Positions 1-7,848 of a DNA stretch of 26,154 bases are shown one piece after another. Position numbers and translations under genes: made by a program. The notes under the pieces were generated by a model. That model was not told where the DNA came from, did no database searches, and saw only the letters and a program-made list of their open reading frames with translations. Source of the stretch: an uncultured Lachnospiraceae bacterium (GTDB taxonomy: Bacteria; Bacillota; Clostridia; Lachnospirales; Lachnospiraceae). The stretch is taken from the NCBI GenBank assembly GCA_910577065.1, contig CAJTLD010000005.1, positions 22,330 through 48,483 on the forward strand, in the 5' to 3' direction. The stretch's first letter is position 1, and each line of letters begins with the position of its first letter.

Positions 1-951
1 GATTAACGTAAAGGCTGCCGCTGCGCCGATTCCGAGATAAATCGGAAGATTCCCTACAATAGTAGGCTGTTCTTTTTTAATATTTGCAAGCGGTATTTCG
101 CCGTCGTCCAGGTCTTCTAACATCTGCTGATCCAGAGGAACTTCATCATCCGGCAGCGCCTGGGCATTGCCTCCCATCGGAACTTCATCATCCGGCAGAG
201 CTACCCCCTGGTCTGCATCCGCTGCTCCGGCGTCAGCAGGCGGAGCCGCGTCTGCCGTTCCTCCCGCCGTTTCGCCTGTCGTCCCGGCAGCCGGAGCCGC
301 ACCGGAAGGAGACTGCGGGGCTGCAGGAGCCGGAGCGGGCGCTGTGGGCGCAGGAGCCGTAATCTGCGTATACCGGAACGTAAATACATTTTCCGAAGCA
401 TTCTGGGAAAGTGTTTTTACCATATTTAATGCCTGGGGCTGGTATCCGGCGATATAACGCGAGGATACATACTGCCTTTCGCCTATGTTACCATAATACG
501 TATCGCTTTTCATCAGCGTTGTTCCGTTTACATCTACATAATTCACCGTATATTCCACCATTTCGCCGCTGACGCCATACGCTACGACATAATCTCTGTC
601 GCATGCCACATGAAAAGTCGGGGCTTCCGCTTCGGAATTATCCCGTCCGGAACGACGGACTCCTTTTACATAATATCTTTCGTCTGTCGGATCCGCCGCA
701 TCCTGCGGCCTGATATAGACTGTATCGCCGTATTTCAGGCCGCTTACTTCGATGTGGTCTTTTTTAGAAGACACCGCTGCAGAGTCAGAACTGACTTCAA
801 TGCCTTCTTTTGTAAGCTTACCCTGGTTGCCTGCGTAGAGCCTTACCGTATACGTATATTCCTGCTCCGCCGCATAGGCCGCCTGGGTGTTTACCATCAT
901 TATAACAGAAAAAATCAGAAGGCTTACACGTATAAATTTCCAGAATTTCAT
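1..951 (-). CDS. MucBP-like secreted surface protein, 3' end outside window
   Basis: I translated 317 codons from the ATG at 951; no stop occurs before base 1, so the C-terminus is missing. GGAGGAGAT precedes the start, and the gene begins 4 bases after the stop of the upstream gene. Residues 1-28 are a signal peptide ending in AYA|A. Residues about 131-195 (VEYTVNYVDVNGTTL to FTFRYT) resemble a MucBP domain, a beta fold common in mucin-binding and wall proteins. An Ala/Pro-rich spacer follows, then acidic repeats with two ALPDDEVP units and EIPLANI, which often precede the wall-sorting region in Lachnospiraceae surface proteins. A hydrophobic segment (GNLPIYLGIGAAAAFTL) starts at the cut edge; no LPXTG or TGD motif is visible before it. 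It is the last gene seen of the pilus operon. A wall- or membrane-anchored accessory adhesin is inferred; the MucBP match is by eye. Confidence 0.75.
   Translation of the reverse strand, partial: MKFWKFIRVSLLIFSVIMMVNTQAAYAAEQEYTYTVRLYAGNQGKLTKEGIEVSSDSAAVSSKKDHIEVSGLKYGDTVYIRPQDAADPTDERYYVKGVRRSGRDNSEAEAPTFHVACDRDYVVAYGVSGEMVEYTVNYVDVNGTTLMKSDTYYGNIGERQYVSSRYIAGYQPQALNMVKTLSQNASENVFTFRYTQITAPAPTAPAPAPAAPQSPSGAAPAAGTTGETAGGTADAAPPADAGAADADQGVALPDDEVPMGGNAQALPDDEVPLDQQMLEDLDDGEIPLANIKKEQPTIVGNLPIYLGIGAAAAFTLI
137..198. repeat. 20-bp direct repeat in the acidic spacer of the MucBP-like gene
   Basis: The 20 bases GGAACTTCATCATCCGGCAG occur identically at 137-156 and 179-198, 42 bp apart. They encode the repeated LPDDEVP peptide. 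This is an in-frame coding repeat that could expand or contract by slippage and so change spacer length. Confidence 0.8.
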
Positions 952-955
952 GCTG

Positions 956-1747
956 CTATCTCCTCCTTCTGCCTGTTTCAAGTGACAAAGCTTCTTCCTG
1001 TTCGCGCCGGAAACGAATGATCACAACGATAAAAAGCACCAGCCCTGACACAAACATCAGCGCAACATACAGCATAATCTGTGTTTCATCCCCGGTTTTT
1101 ACAACGTCCCGCCTGCCGCCGGACGTATCCGGATTCTGCCCGGGCTGCTGGCCTGGCGTCTGCGTGCCGGCCTGCACTAACTCCGTTGCAAAATCCATCT
1201 GCAGCCTTGCAAGCGTATTCTGATAATCATTCACCAGAGTTTCACCGTCTAAGGCTACTTTCAGCATCACTTTTCCCGACGCGCCGTCCCCAAGGCGTTC
1301 CAGATAAAAATAATCGTCCAGGGTTTTGGTCGCGCCGTGAAGCCCCACTCCGTTAATTTTTCCGTCGCCGCCGAACTTTTCGCTGGAATAAAGCGTTGTG
1401 ACCTCTCCTTTTGTATCCGTATAAGTCAAAAGATAATCATATGCGCCGCCCGCCGCATCCCCGGCGTCCTCGAGCGCCTCGAGCACCTGGTTTTTCATAT
1501 ACCAGTCTGCCGTGCCGTTAAACGTATTTTTAATCGTAACCGTCAGTTCCACGGAGTCTCCCGGCTGCATAGAGTTGGCTTCGTCGCTCATATCGGCAGA
1601 CGAAAAATTGCTTTCCATCTTTTTGCCGTCGAACGATACCTGCCATCCAGACGCCCCTTTCCTGTCTTCCGCCATCGCTGTAATATGAGATGTAAGGGTG
1701 GAAACCAGAGCCGCAGCCAGACAAAATACAATTATTTTTTTCTTCAT
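956..1747 (-). CDS. Secreted surface protein with VKTGD-type sortase signal
   Basis: This 263-aa protein starts at an ATG preceded by GGGGGAG. Residues 1-26 form a signal peptide ending AMA|E. The middle (about 40-190) is a beta-rich domain with a TVTIKNTF segment, resembling the beta-sandwich of the neighbouring exported proteins; I do not recognise a named family. A Pro/Gln/Gly spacer (TQTPGQQPGQNPD) leads to DVVKTGDETQ, a hydrophobic stretch of about 20 residues and a basic tail ending in RRRR. That tripartite end is a cell-wall sorting signal with TGD in place of the usual TG, a form common in Clostridia. It lies 15 nt after the TasA-like gene upstream and 4 nt before the MucBP-like gene. 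It is probably anchored by a sortase, either one of the two in this operon or a housekeeping enzyme elsewhere. Specific role unknown. Confidence 0.78.
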   Translation of the reverse strand: MKKKIIVFCLAAALVSTLTSHITAMAEDRKGASGWQVSFDGKKMESNFSSADMSDEANSMQPGDSVELTVTIKNTFNGTADWYMKNQVLEALEDAGDAAGGAYDYLLTYTDTKGEVTTLYSSEKFGGDGKINGVGLHGATKTLDDYFYLERLGDGASGKVMLKVALDGETLVNDYQNTLARLQMDFATELVQAGTQTPGQQPGQNPDTSGGRRDVVKTGDETQIMLYVALMFVSGLVLFIVVIIRFRREQEEALSLETGRRRR

Positions 1748-1762
1748 TATCCTGCTCCCCCT

Positions 1763-2491
1763 TTACAAAATCCCAAGATCGGACGCGTCCACGCCCCATG
1801 CGCTTTTGATTGCATCCTGCGCGTTGTGCGTCTGCACTGCGTCTACTTCTACGTCTACATGAAACTCTACGCCATCGTATTTATAAGTGGTGGTAATGGC
1901 GCTTCCGTTTGTTTCCACTTTTGCTTCGGCAGCCACTTTCCCGTCCACCCGTATTGTATCCGCAAAAGCTTCTGTTTCTTTTCCGGATCGCAGGATCCCC
2001 TTGTAAAACAACTCCATGCATTCTGCCGTTTCATTCGGGTTCTTTATCCAGCGGCCCGTATTTACCAGATTTAAATCAATCAAATCCGGCGAAAGAACGG
2101 TTACTTTTTTTCCGTCCTTCATCCAGTATCTGTATATACGCACTCTGACATATTCGTCAATAGTCCCGCTGTTTTTCACCGTCAGTTTTTCGTCATACTT
2201 TTTATTTAACGCCAGCTTTTCATTTTCTCCCAGCATGTTTGTAAGCAACGCGCCGTTTACGGAACCGTCGCCTTTGTTGGAACGTATCCGCCATCCATCC
2301 TCAGCATAATCCCGGCTGCTTACAATTTCACCGTTTTCCAAAAGGCTTACCCCAATCTGATCCACAGTAATTTTGGCTATATAATTTTCGCTGTAATACG
2401 TCAGCGCCGCGCGGGTACTTCCGACCGTACTTCCCAAAAGCAGCAGCGCTGCAAGTGCAAACAGCAGATATGTCACTTTTCTTTTTCTCAT
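1763..2491 (-). CDS. TasA/camelysin-like secreted protein
   Basis: This is a 242-aa exported protein. The N-terminus has a basic start (MRKRK), a hydrophobic core and LGSTVGSTRAALTYYSENY, which resembles the signal region of the SipW-dependent TasA/CalY (camelysin) group. Residues about 55-215 are beta-rich with LTVKNSGTIDEYVRVRIYRYW, the characteristic central strand region of that group. No C-terminal anchor is present. The ATG overlaps the stop of the gene upstream as ATGA, so translation is probably coupled. In Bacillus, TasA forms extracellular fibres after cleavage by SipW; a matrix or accessory pilus role here is inference. No SipW-type peptidase is visible in the window; the only peptidase is a Ser/Lys enzyme. 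Confidence 0.75.
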   Translation of the reverse strand: MRKRKVTYLLFALAALLLLGSTVGSTRAALTYYSENYIAKITVDQIGVSLLENGEIVSSRDYAEDGWRIRSNKGDGSVNGALLTNMLGENEKLALNKKYDEKLTVKNSGTIDEYVRVRIYRYWMKDGKKVTVLSPDLIDLNLVNTGRWIKNPNETAECMELFYKGILRSGKETEAFADTIRVDGKVAAEAKVETNGSAITTTYKYDGVEFHVDVEVDAVQTHNAQDAIKSAWGVDASDLGIL

Positions 2492-3045
2492 GATCTGCCG
2501 TCCCCCTCTCCCTGTCCGAAAGCAGAGTCCTGATAATCCGTATAAACCGTATTCCAGTCTGCGGTGGGATTACCTGCTTCATCATAGATAACCGGCGTAC
2601 ATTCCTGAATAACGACGACATTAAAGCTGTCCCTGTCAAAATCTTCCGGCAGGCCGCCGATTTTTGCATCTAAAATTTCGGTACTTGCCCCTGCCGCCAA
2701 AATCGGCCCGTAATACCAGTACCCGTCTGCTTCCGAATAAGTCCACAGACCGCCGCTTTCACTTGCGTCTGTTAAGGTAACCTGCAGCTGCCCTCCGTGG
2801 AATACTTTTACTCTGACATAACAATCGTTTATCGGGGACGTATTTGTAATGGAGATATGTTTGGTCATATTCGTCACATCTTCATGGATTTCCGTCTGCG
2901 ATCCCAAATGCACGGTCTGGCTGCCTCCCGCGGATACATACGTCGTAAAATAAGCCGACGCACTATCTATTGTCAGTACTGCCAACATGCCAAGAGCCGC
3001 GGCCGACATTGCAAATACCTTTTTATAGCTTCCCATCCTCTTCAT
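2488..3045 (-). CDS. TasA/camelysin-like secreted protein, shorter paralogue
   Basis: This 185-aa protein starts at an ATG with AAAGGAG about 12 nt upstream. Its signal region ends SASAYFTTYVSAGGSQTVHLG, the small-residue cleavage site followed by an aromatic 'YFT' start typical of TasA/CalY-type proteins. Residues about 60-130 contain the conserved HISITNTSPINDCYVRVKVF strand, matching in style the KNSGTIDEYVRVRIY strand of the next gene, so the two are probably distant paralogues. No wall anchor or second membrane segment is present. Its stop overlaps the next start (ATGA). It lies 18 nt after the anchorless pilin-like gene. A secreted fibre or matrix component is inferred from family resemblance only. 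Confidence 0.72.
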   Translation of the reverse strand: MKRMGSYKKVFAMSAAALGMLAVLTIDSASAYFTTYVSAGGSQTVHLGSQTEIHEDVTNMTKHISITNTSPINDCYVRVKVFHGGQLQVTLTDASESGGLWTYSEADGYWYYGPILAAGASTEILDAKIGGLPEDFDRDSFNVVVIQECTPVIYDEAGNPTADWNTVYTDYQDSAFGQGEGDGRS

Positions 3046-3063
3046 TCCTGTCGCAGCTCCTTT

Positions 3064-4125
3064 CTATTCCCCGGCCAAAGCTGTCGGGTTTTCCCAAGTC
3101 CATCCGCCGTTCCCGTCGGATTCAAAACGATTCGTAACGCCATAGCCGCCGCGGTTCCCGCCGTCATAACGGTTCGTAAATGTCACCGACGCTTCTCCGG
3201 AAACGCCGGCGCTTACCGCAGCGCCGGACCATATCAGGGCGGTGTCCGAATCCTTTCCTTCCACCACATAACTTGCGCCGGAATAAATTTCTGTCACCGT
3301 TACCGTCAGGCCGGCCGGAATATGTTCCAGCGTAATGGTATTGCTCCCTGCGGCAGTAAACGTCATGCTTTCCACTTCCTCATACTGCGTCGCTCCATAA
3401 CGATCAACGCCGACAATATGGAATACAAATGTCGTCCGCCCCAGCGTTTCATTAAACTCTTTTAAAATCTTCGTAATATTCAATTTTCCGTACTGCGGTA
3501 CAGCGTCTGCTTTCAAACCGATTACCGTATCATAAACCCATTCGTCGCTCCCCGTCCCCTCCTGGGTATATTCGCTGCCAGGCAGTGCGGTAAGGTACGG
3601 CGTAAACTGGTATTCTGTTGTATAATCCGGATTGTATACCGCGTCCGCTGCAACCAGATAAAGCCCTGGTTTTAAACCGGTAATTTTACCGGAAGCAGCC
3701 TCGTTTCCTTCTTCCATCCGGACTACAGCCGTTCCGGAAGCCTCTGCCCCAAACTCGCCGCGCAGCTTTTCGGCCTGCCCTGCAAGCGTACGCCAGTCGT
3801 CGGCTGTCACCTTGTCCGGGCTGCCGTTAATTTTATCAAAATTCATTTCCTGAAACGCTGCCTGGGGCGTAAAACGCTGGCCTGTTGCATCCACATTTGC
3901 CACCAAATATACGGACACCGGAATCTCCATCTTATTAAAATCTTCCAAATATGCGTCGTTTCCCCCGGCATCCGAACCGATTTCCACAGATACTGTCAGA
4001 CTGCATTCCCGGTTTAGGTCAATGCCCTTTGCCGCCCTTGTCTGTATCAGGCCCAGGCAGGGCAGCGTCAGTAATACCGCCAGAGCCAGCACACATTTCC
4101 ATTTTAATCGTTTTCTTATCTTCAA
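3064..4125 (-). CDS. Pilin-like protein with isopeptide-type beta domain, no wall anchor
   Basis: This 353-aa protein starts at TTG, with GAGGAGGG about 10 nt upstream and a TTGA overlap with the stop of the preceding sortase gene, so coupling supports the unusual start. A signal peptide (residues 1-31) ends TRA|A. Residues about 35-205 form an N-terminal pilin-like domain. Residues about 210-325 (KLNITKILKEF, TTFVFHIVGVDRYG, SMTFTAAGSNTITLEHIPAG, VTVTEIYSGASY, ASVTFTNRY) follow the pattern of the Spy0128-like 'pilin isopeptide linkage' repeats, with a Lys in the first strand, a Glu in VTVTEIY and an Asn in TFTNRY. The protein ends ENPTALAGE with no LPXTG, hydrophobic segment or charged tail, so sortases cannot anchor it in the usual way. 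It may be a secreted or acceptor subunit. Function inferred from domain and context. Confidence 0.75.
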   Translation of the reverse strand: MKIRKRLKWKCVLALAVLLTLPCLGLIQTRAAKGIDLNRECSLTVSVEIGSDAGGNDAYLEDFNKMEIPVSVYLVANVDATGQRFTPQAAFQEMNFDKINGSPDKVTADDWRTLAGQAEKLRGEFGAEASGTAVVRMEEGNEAASGKITGLKPGLYLVAADAVYNPDYTTEYQFTPYLTALPGSEYTQEGTGSDEWVYDTVIGLKADAVPQYGKLNITKILKEFNETLGRTTFVFHIVGVDRYGATQYEEVESMTFTAAGSNTITLEHIPAGLTVTVTEIYSGASYVVEGKDSDTALIWSGAAVSAGVSGEASVTFTNRYDGGNRGGYGVTNRFESDGNGGWTWENPTALAGE

Positions 4126-5018
4126 CTCTTTCCCTCCTCACAGTCCTTTCCTTTGGGTTGCCGTTTCTTTTTTCTGCCCATTATGCGGCGCATCAAAAGT
4201 ATGATAACCGCCGTCACGCCGAGCCCAAACAGCAGATACAGCATATAGTAATTCTGAATTGCCTGTACCATAGATTCCACAGGCGTAGATTCCAGTTCTC
4301 CGTCATACGGGACTCTGTGCCCGCGAACCAGGAGACGGTGGCTGTTTACCCCATAAGGCGTGCAGGTAAACAATGTGACATAATCCTGGCCCCCTTCTAT
4401 TTTAAGCGCCTCTTCGAGTGCATCGTAATCGTCCTTATCCACCATCGGAAGGATGCGATCCACTTCATATGCCATATCCTCGTTTAAAATATGCAGATAA
4501 AACCGATCGCCTTTCAAAAGCTGATCCAGATCGGTAAAAAGCTTTGCGCTGGGCAAGCCGCGGTGCCCCGACAAGACGCTGTGCGTCCCTTTTCCTCCAA
4601 TCGGGAGCTTCGTGCCGTTCAAATGCCCTACGCCCGTGTCAAGCACGGCATCGGAAGTCCCGTGATAGACCGACAGTTTCACGTTGATTTTGGGAATCGT
4701 CAGATATCCCATAATGCCGTCTCCGGTTATATTCAGCACCTTCCAGTATTCCGTATTCCGGATATCCTCCTGGCCGTCAATGCCAAAAACATCCGAAAGT
4801 ATGCTGTTTTGCTCAAACGTCTGGTTATAGCGCTCGGCCGCTTCCCATATCTCTTCAAAATCCTCCTGTTCCATTTCCTGTATTACCGTATCATATCCGG
4901 AAATCAGTTTTGACTGCCGGTACGTATTCCACTGATCCGAAACCGTAGGATAGGCAAGGATTCCAAATCCCACAAGAAACAGAAGCCCGAATAAGACCGT
5001 GGACAGTTTTCTCCACAT
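4122..5018 (-). CDS. Class C (pilin-polymerising) sortase 1
   Basis: This 298-aa protein has an N-terminal membrane segment (residues 5-25) and a C-terminal one (about 256-277) followed by a basic tail; two membrane spans are the class C hallmark. Catalytic residues are visible: His152 in SGHRGLPSA, Cys219 in TLFTCTPYG and Arg228 in NSHRLLVRG. A lid-like DVF occurs at 76-78 before the catalytic barrel, matching the DP(W/F/Y)-type lid of class C enzymes. Class C sortases cleave LPXTG-type signals and join the Thr to a Lys on the next pilin. The gene starts 3 nt after sortase 2 with AAGGAGGAG upstream. It is similar to sortase 2 along its length (TIPKIN/EIPKIN, GHLNGTKLPIGG/GHLEGSSLPVGG). The pair probably serves different substrates, such as backbone and tip or ancillary pilins. 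Confidence 0.96.
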   Translation of the reverse strand: MWRKLSTVLFGLLFLVGFGILAYPTVSDQWNTYRQSKLISGYDTVIQEMEQEDFEEIWEAAERYNQTFEQNSILSDVFGIDGQEDIRNTEYWKVLNITGDGIMGYLTIPKINVKLSVYHGTSDAVLDTGVGHLNGTKLPIGGKGTHSVLSGHRGLPSAKLFTDLDQLLKGDRFYLHILNEDMAYEVDRILPMVDKDDYDALEEALKIEGGQDYVTLFTCTPYGVNSHRLLVRGHRVPYDGELESTPVESMVQAIQNYYMLYLLFGLGVTAVIILLMRRIMGRKKKRQPKGKDCEEGKS

Positions 5019-5021
5019 GGC

Positions 5022-5891
5022 TTACTCCTCCTTACGGCAGGCTTTTGCTGCCAGCCTTCTTTCTCTCTTATACAAAACAAAACTAAACGCCGCGGTTATG
5101 AAAACCCCTACAATCACCCAAAGCAGGTAATTCGTATGCAGGCTCATGCTGCCAAGCGGTATCTTTTCATCCGCCAGCAATTCTTTTTCATACGGCACCC
5201 TGTGGCCGCGTACAAGCATCCGGTGGCTGTTTACGCCGTACGGCGTACAGGTTAAAAGCGTCACCAGATCCTGGCCTTCTTCCACTTCAAGGGCATGCGT
5301 ATCTTCCGGCTTCACCACTGAAATCTTATCTACTTCATAACAAAGCGTATCGTTTAAAACGTGTATCAGGAAATGATCCGTTTCTTCCAGCTTATCCAAA
5401 TCCGTAAACAACGCCGCGCTTGGCAGCCCCCGGTGCGCCGATATTACCGCATGGGTATTTTCCCCTCCGACCGGAAGAGAACTTCCTTCCAGATGGCCAG
5501 CCGCCATTTCTAACACTTCTTCGTCTGTCGTATGGAAAATCGGAAGCTTAATGTTAATTTTGGGAATCTCCACCGTGCCCATTACGCCGTTGCCCGCAAT
5601 ATTTAAACAGGATGTATACGCGCCGTTTCCTTCTTCGGTTTCCGCTTTCGCAAAAGCGTCCGGCAGGATGCTTGGTAAAAGGCTCCGGTTATATCCCATG
5701 GCAGCTTCTTGTTCCGCCAGATAATCGATTTCACCCGCCGCCTCTTTTTCGGCAACCACATGGTCAAAATCGCTGATCAGCCGTTTCTGCCTGTAATTAT
5801 TCCACTCGTTCGCCACGAACGGATACAGCAGCAGGGAGAAGCCGGCTAAAAATAATATGGCTATGAAGATTTTGCTTGCATTCTTTTTCAT
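5022..5891 (-). CDS. Class C (pilin-polymerising) sortase 2
   Basis: This 289-aa protein has membrane segments at about 7-25 and 258-277 with a basic tail. Its catalytic triad is His153 (SAHRGLPSA), Cys215 (TLLTCTPYG) and Arg224 (NSHRMLVRG). A lid-like DAF lies at 78-80 within ILPDAFAKAE. AAGGAGAG precedes the ATG. It is the first gene after the backbone pilin, separated by an 89-bp gap that holds a strong hairpin and probably lowers its expression relative to the pilin. Immediate adjacency to the major pilin makes it the best candidate for backbone polymerisation, with sortase 1 for ancillary subunits; that division is inference. Confidence 0.96.
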   Translation of the reverse strand: MKKNASKIFIAILFLAGFSLLLYPFVANEWNNYRQKRLISDFDHVVAEKEAAGEIDYLAEQEAAMGYNRSLLPSILPDAFAKAETEEGNGAYTSCLNIAGNGVMGTVEIPKINIKLPIFHTTDEEVLEMAAGHLEGSSLPVGGENTHAVISAHRGLPSAALFTDLDKLEETDHFLIHVLNDTLCYEVDKISVVKPEDTHALEVEEGQDLVTLLTCTPYGVNSHRMLVRGHRVPYEKELLADEKIPLGSMSLHTNYLLWVIVGVFITAAFSFVLYKRERRLAAKACRKEE

Positions 5892-5931
5892 CCGGACTCT
5901 CCTTGATGTTGTATACTTTGCATTTTTCTGT

Positions 5932-5960
5932 TATTCCGGGGCAAAAGCTGCCCCGGAATA
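5932..5960 (-). promoter_or_regulatory. Strong intercistronic hairpin between backbone pilin and sortase 2
   Basis: A perfect 12-bp stem (TATTCCGGGGCA pairing with TGCCCCGGAATA) encloses a 5-nt loop. In the operon's reading direction the bases after it are ACAGAAAAATGC, with no U-run, so it is not a standard terminator. Its place, between a structural pilin needed in large amounts and the sortases, suits an mRNA-stabilising or partial-attenuation element. Confidence 0.6.
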
Positions 5961-5980
5961 TAATAGGTTACTGTGTTATA

Positions 5981-7750
5981 TTATTTTGCAGATTTCCTAC
6001 GGCTTGCGAAGAATAATCCTGCTGCAACTACCATGATTAAGCATCCGCCGATTGTAAAGATAGTTGTACCGATACCACCGGTTGACGGAAGGTTCGTCAG
6101 TTTGGTATTCGGAATTGCCTCCTTCATCATGCTGACGCCTGCGCCCTCTTTGTTTTCAACTACTTCGGTCATACTTGTAGATGTTGTAGACGTCTTTTTT
6201 ACATATGCTTTTACAACGCCTTCTTCTTCCCCTGTAAATTCGTCCATTGCATAAAACTGATTGCCTTTTAACCAACCTACCTGTACTCCGTCAAGGCTTT
6301 CATTCTGCTCACTGGTATATTCACAATTTGTTACCGTTCCTGTTACTACAGTTGTAGCCATTGCCCAGCTTGCTGTAATTTTATATTCCGTTGTATTTAA
6401 TGTATATCCATCCGGTGCAACAAGTTCCTTTACGGTATACGTACCCGCTTTTACATTGGTAGACTCGGCATAACCCTTCTCGTTGGTTGTAACGACATCT
6501 ACCAGATTGCCGGCTTCGTCATAAATTCCGAACACAGCGCCTGCCAGAGGCTTAGGATCTGTCTGGGCATCATCTGTTTTCATAAATGCCAGTCTGTAAG
6601 TATAAACGGTTTCCTTATCCTCTTCTTTTGAAATTGTTTCATCTTTCTGCGGATCCGGTTTTTCATTCGGATCATCGTAACTGCTGCCCTTGTTCGGCTG
6701 ATTTGCATAAAACAGTTCCGCCGTATTGGTGTTCGGATTGATACCGATTGTTGCATTTTCATTTACGATTGCGCTGTATGTTACTACCGGCGTATAAATA
6801 GAACCCGTCGTTGCGTCTGAAATCAAATTATCATACTGGAATGCAAGGTTAAAGCCGTTTTCTGTTTTAACTGATTTTGCAATCACTTTTCCATCCATTA
6901 CAAATTCAGTAACATCACCAGACACGCGTTTGGTCACTTCTTTTCCGGAAATCGCAATTTCCAGCGTTTCATAGTCAAACGTTAAACCTTTATCCATATT
7001 ATCAGAAATAAAGAATGTCTTATTTACCGCGTCTGTCGGATAAGACGGTACTGTCGGCGTAACCTTGAAATCAATTTTATCGCCGATGGAAGCCGTCGCT
7101 TTACTTGTATCCTCCGGCATCGTCGTATCCTCTGTCGTACCGCCCGTGATTTCTTTGTCAATTCCCGGCTTTGTACTCTTAGCTACTGCAGTCGCTCCCC
7201 ATAAATAGTGATCGCCTGTGCTAACCGCTCCGCCTACCAATTGGCTGGCTGCATTATTCTCGCCGCCTTCCGGCGCATAAGCTGCCGTTAAAAGAATCGG
7301 ATTATAAATCGTGCCGTCTGCCGCTTTACTGATAATTGCAATGTAAACGCCGGCCGCTACATCTTTTGTATAAGTGCCATTAACAACCGTTCCGTCTGTG
7401 ATTGTTTCATACGCTGCAATATGGCCCTCTGCCCCAGCCTCCGATAAAAGGCCGTTTGCAATCTGGTTGATCGTTTGGCTTGTCGGCTGGTTTGCAAGCG
7501 ACGCCAAATCAACGCCTTCAACTGCCGTATAACCGGTCAGTCCCATATCGTTTGTCGCATAATCTGCCTTTACAATTTTATACAATGTAACTGCTGCGCC
7601 TTCTCCTACGCCGTTTATCGTAACGTTTACCGTATCCTGCGGGCGTGGAATCAAATCTTCATTTTGCGGAGCCGCGAATACCGTCGCCGACATTCCCAGC
7701 ATCATAGCAAGTGTCAATAACACTGCAAACAATTTTTTCATTTTTTTCAT
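5981..7750 (-). CDS. Major (backbone) pilin, SpaA-type fimbrial isopeptide protein, LPSTG
   Basis: I place the start at the ATG at 7750, giving 589 aa. An upstream in-frame ATG at 7768 would overlap the ribosome binding site AAAGGAGA and has none of its own. Residues 1-26 are a signal peptide ending VFA|A. An N-terminal pilin domain (about 38-185) precedes a fimbrial D2-type domain (about 195-350) and a SpaA/Cna-B domain (about 384-475) with LAGAVFGIYDEAG and the E-box YTVKELVAPDGY at 438-449, whose Glu promotes internal Lys-Asn isopeptide bonds. VPSYP at 234-238 sits where a pilin motif would be, but the usual Lys does not follow directly. The C-terminus is LPSTG (554-558), a hydrophobic stretch and RRKSAK. 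Two sortases follow. It is the polymer-forming shaft subunit with high confidence by architecture. Confidence 0.93.
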   Translation of the reverse strand: MKKMKKLFAVLLTLAMMLGMSATVFAAPQNEDLIPRPQDTVNVTINGVGEGAAVTLYKIVKADYATNDMGLTGYTAVEGVDLASLANQPTSQTINQIANGLLSEAGAEGHIAAYETITDGTVVNGTYTKDVAAGVYIAIISKAADGTIYNPILLTAAYAPEGGENNAASQLVGGAVSTGDHYLWGATAVAKSTKPGIDKEITGGTTEDTTMPEDTSKATASIGDKIDFKVTPTVPSYPTDAVNKTFFISDNMDKGLTFDYETLEIAISGKEVTKRVSGDVTEFVMDGKVIAKSVKTENGFNLAFQYDNLISDATTGSIYTPVVTYSAIVNENATIGINPNTNTAELFYANQPNKGSSYDDPNEKPDPQKDETISKEEDKETVYTYRLAFMKTDDAQTDPKPLAGAVFGIYDEAGNLVDVVTTNEKGYAESTNVKAGTYTVKELVAPDGYTLNTTEYKITASWAMATTVVTGTVTNCEYTSEQNESLDGVQVGWLKGNQFYAMDEFTGEEEGVVKAYVKKTSTTSTSMTEVVENKEGAGVSMMKEAIPNTKLTNLPSTGGIGTTIFTIGGCLIMVVAAGLFFASRRKSAK

Positions 7751-7848
7751 CTTTGTTCTCCTTTTCATTTAAATTTTGATTTTTAGGTTTCCTGTGCAAA
7801 TCACATGGTTCCGTGCGGTGCGAGGACCGCCAAAAGCCGTTTCATCTT

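Noticed and set aside
1337..2074. 245-aa plus-strand open frame opposite the VKTGD and TasA-like genes.
   Set aside because: No ribosome site, signal or domain; the minus-strand genes under it have signal peptides and an anchor.
5932..5960. Reading the pilin-sortase hairpin as a full terminator.
   Set aside because: No U-run follows on either strand and the sortase genes have no separate promoter that I can see.
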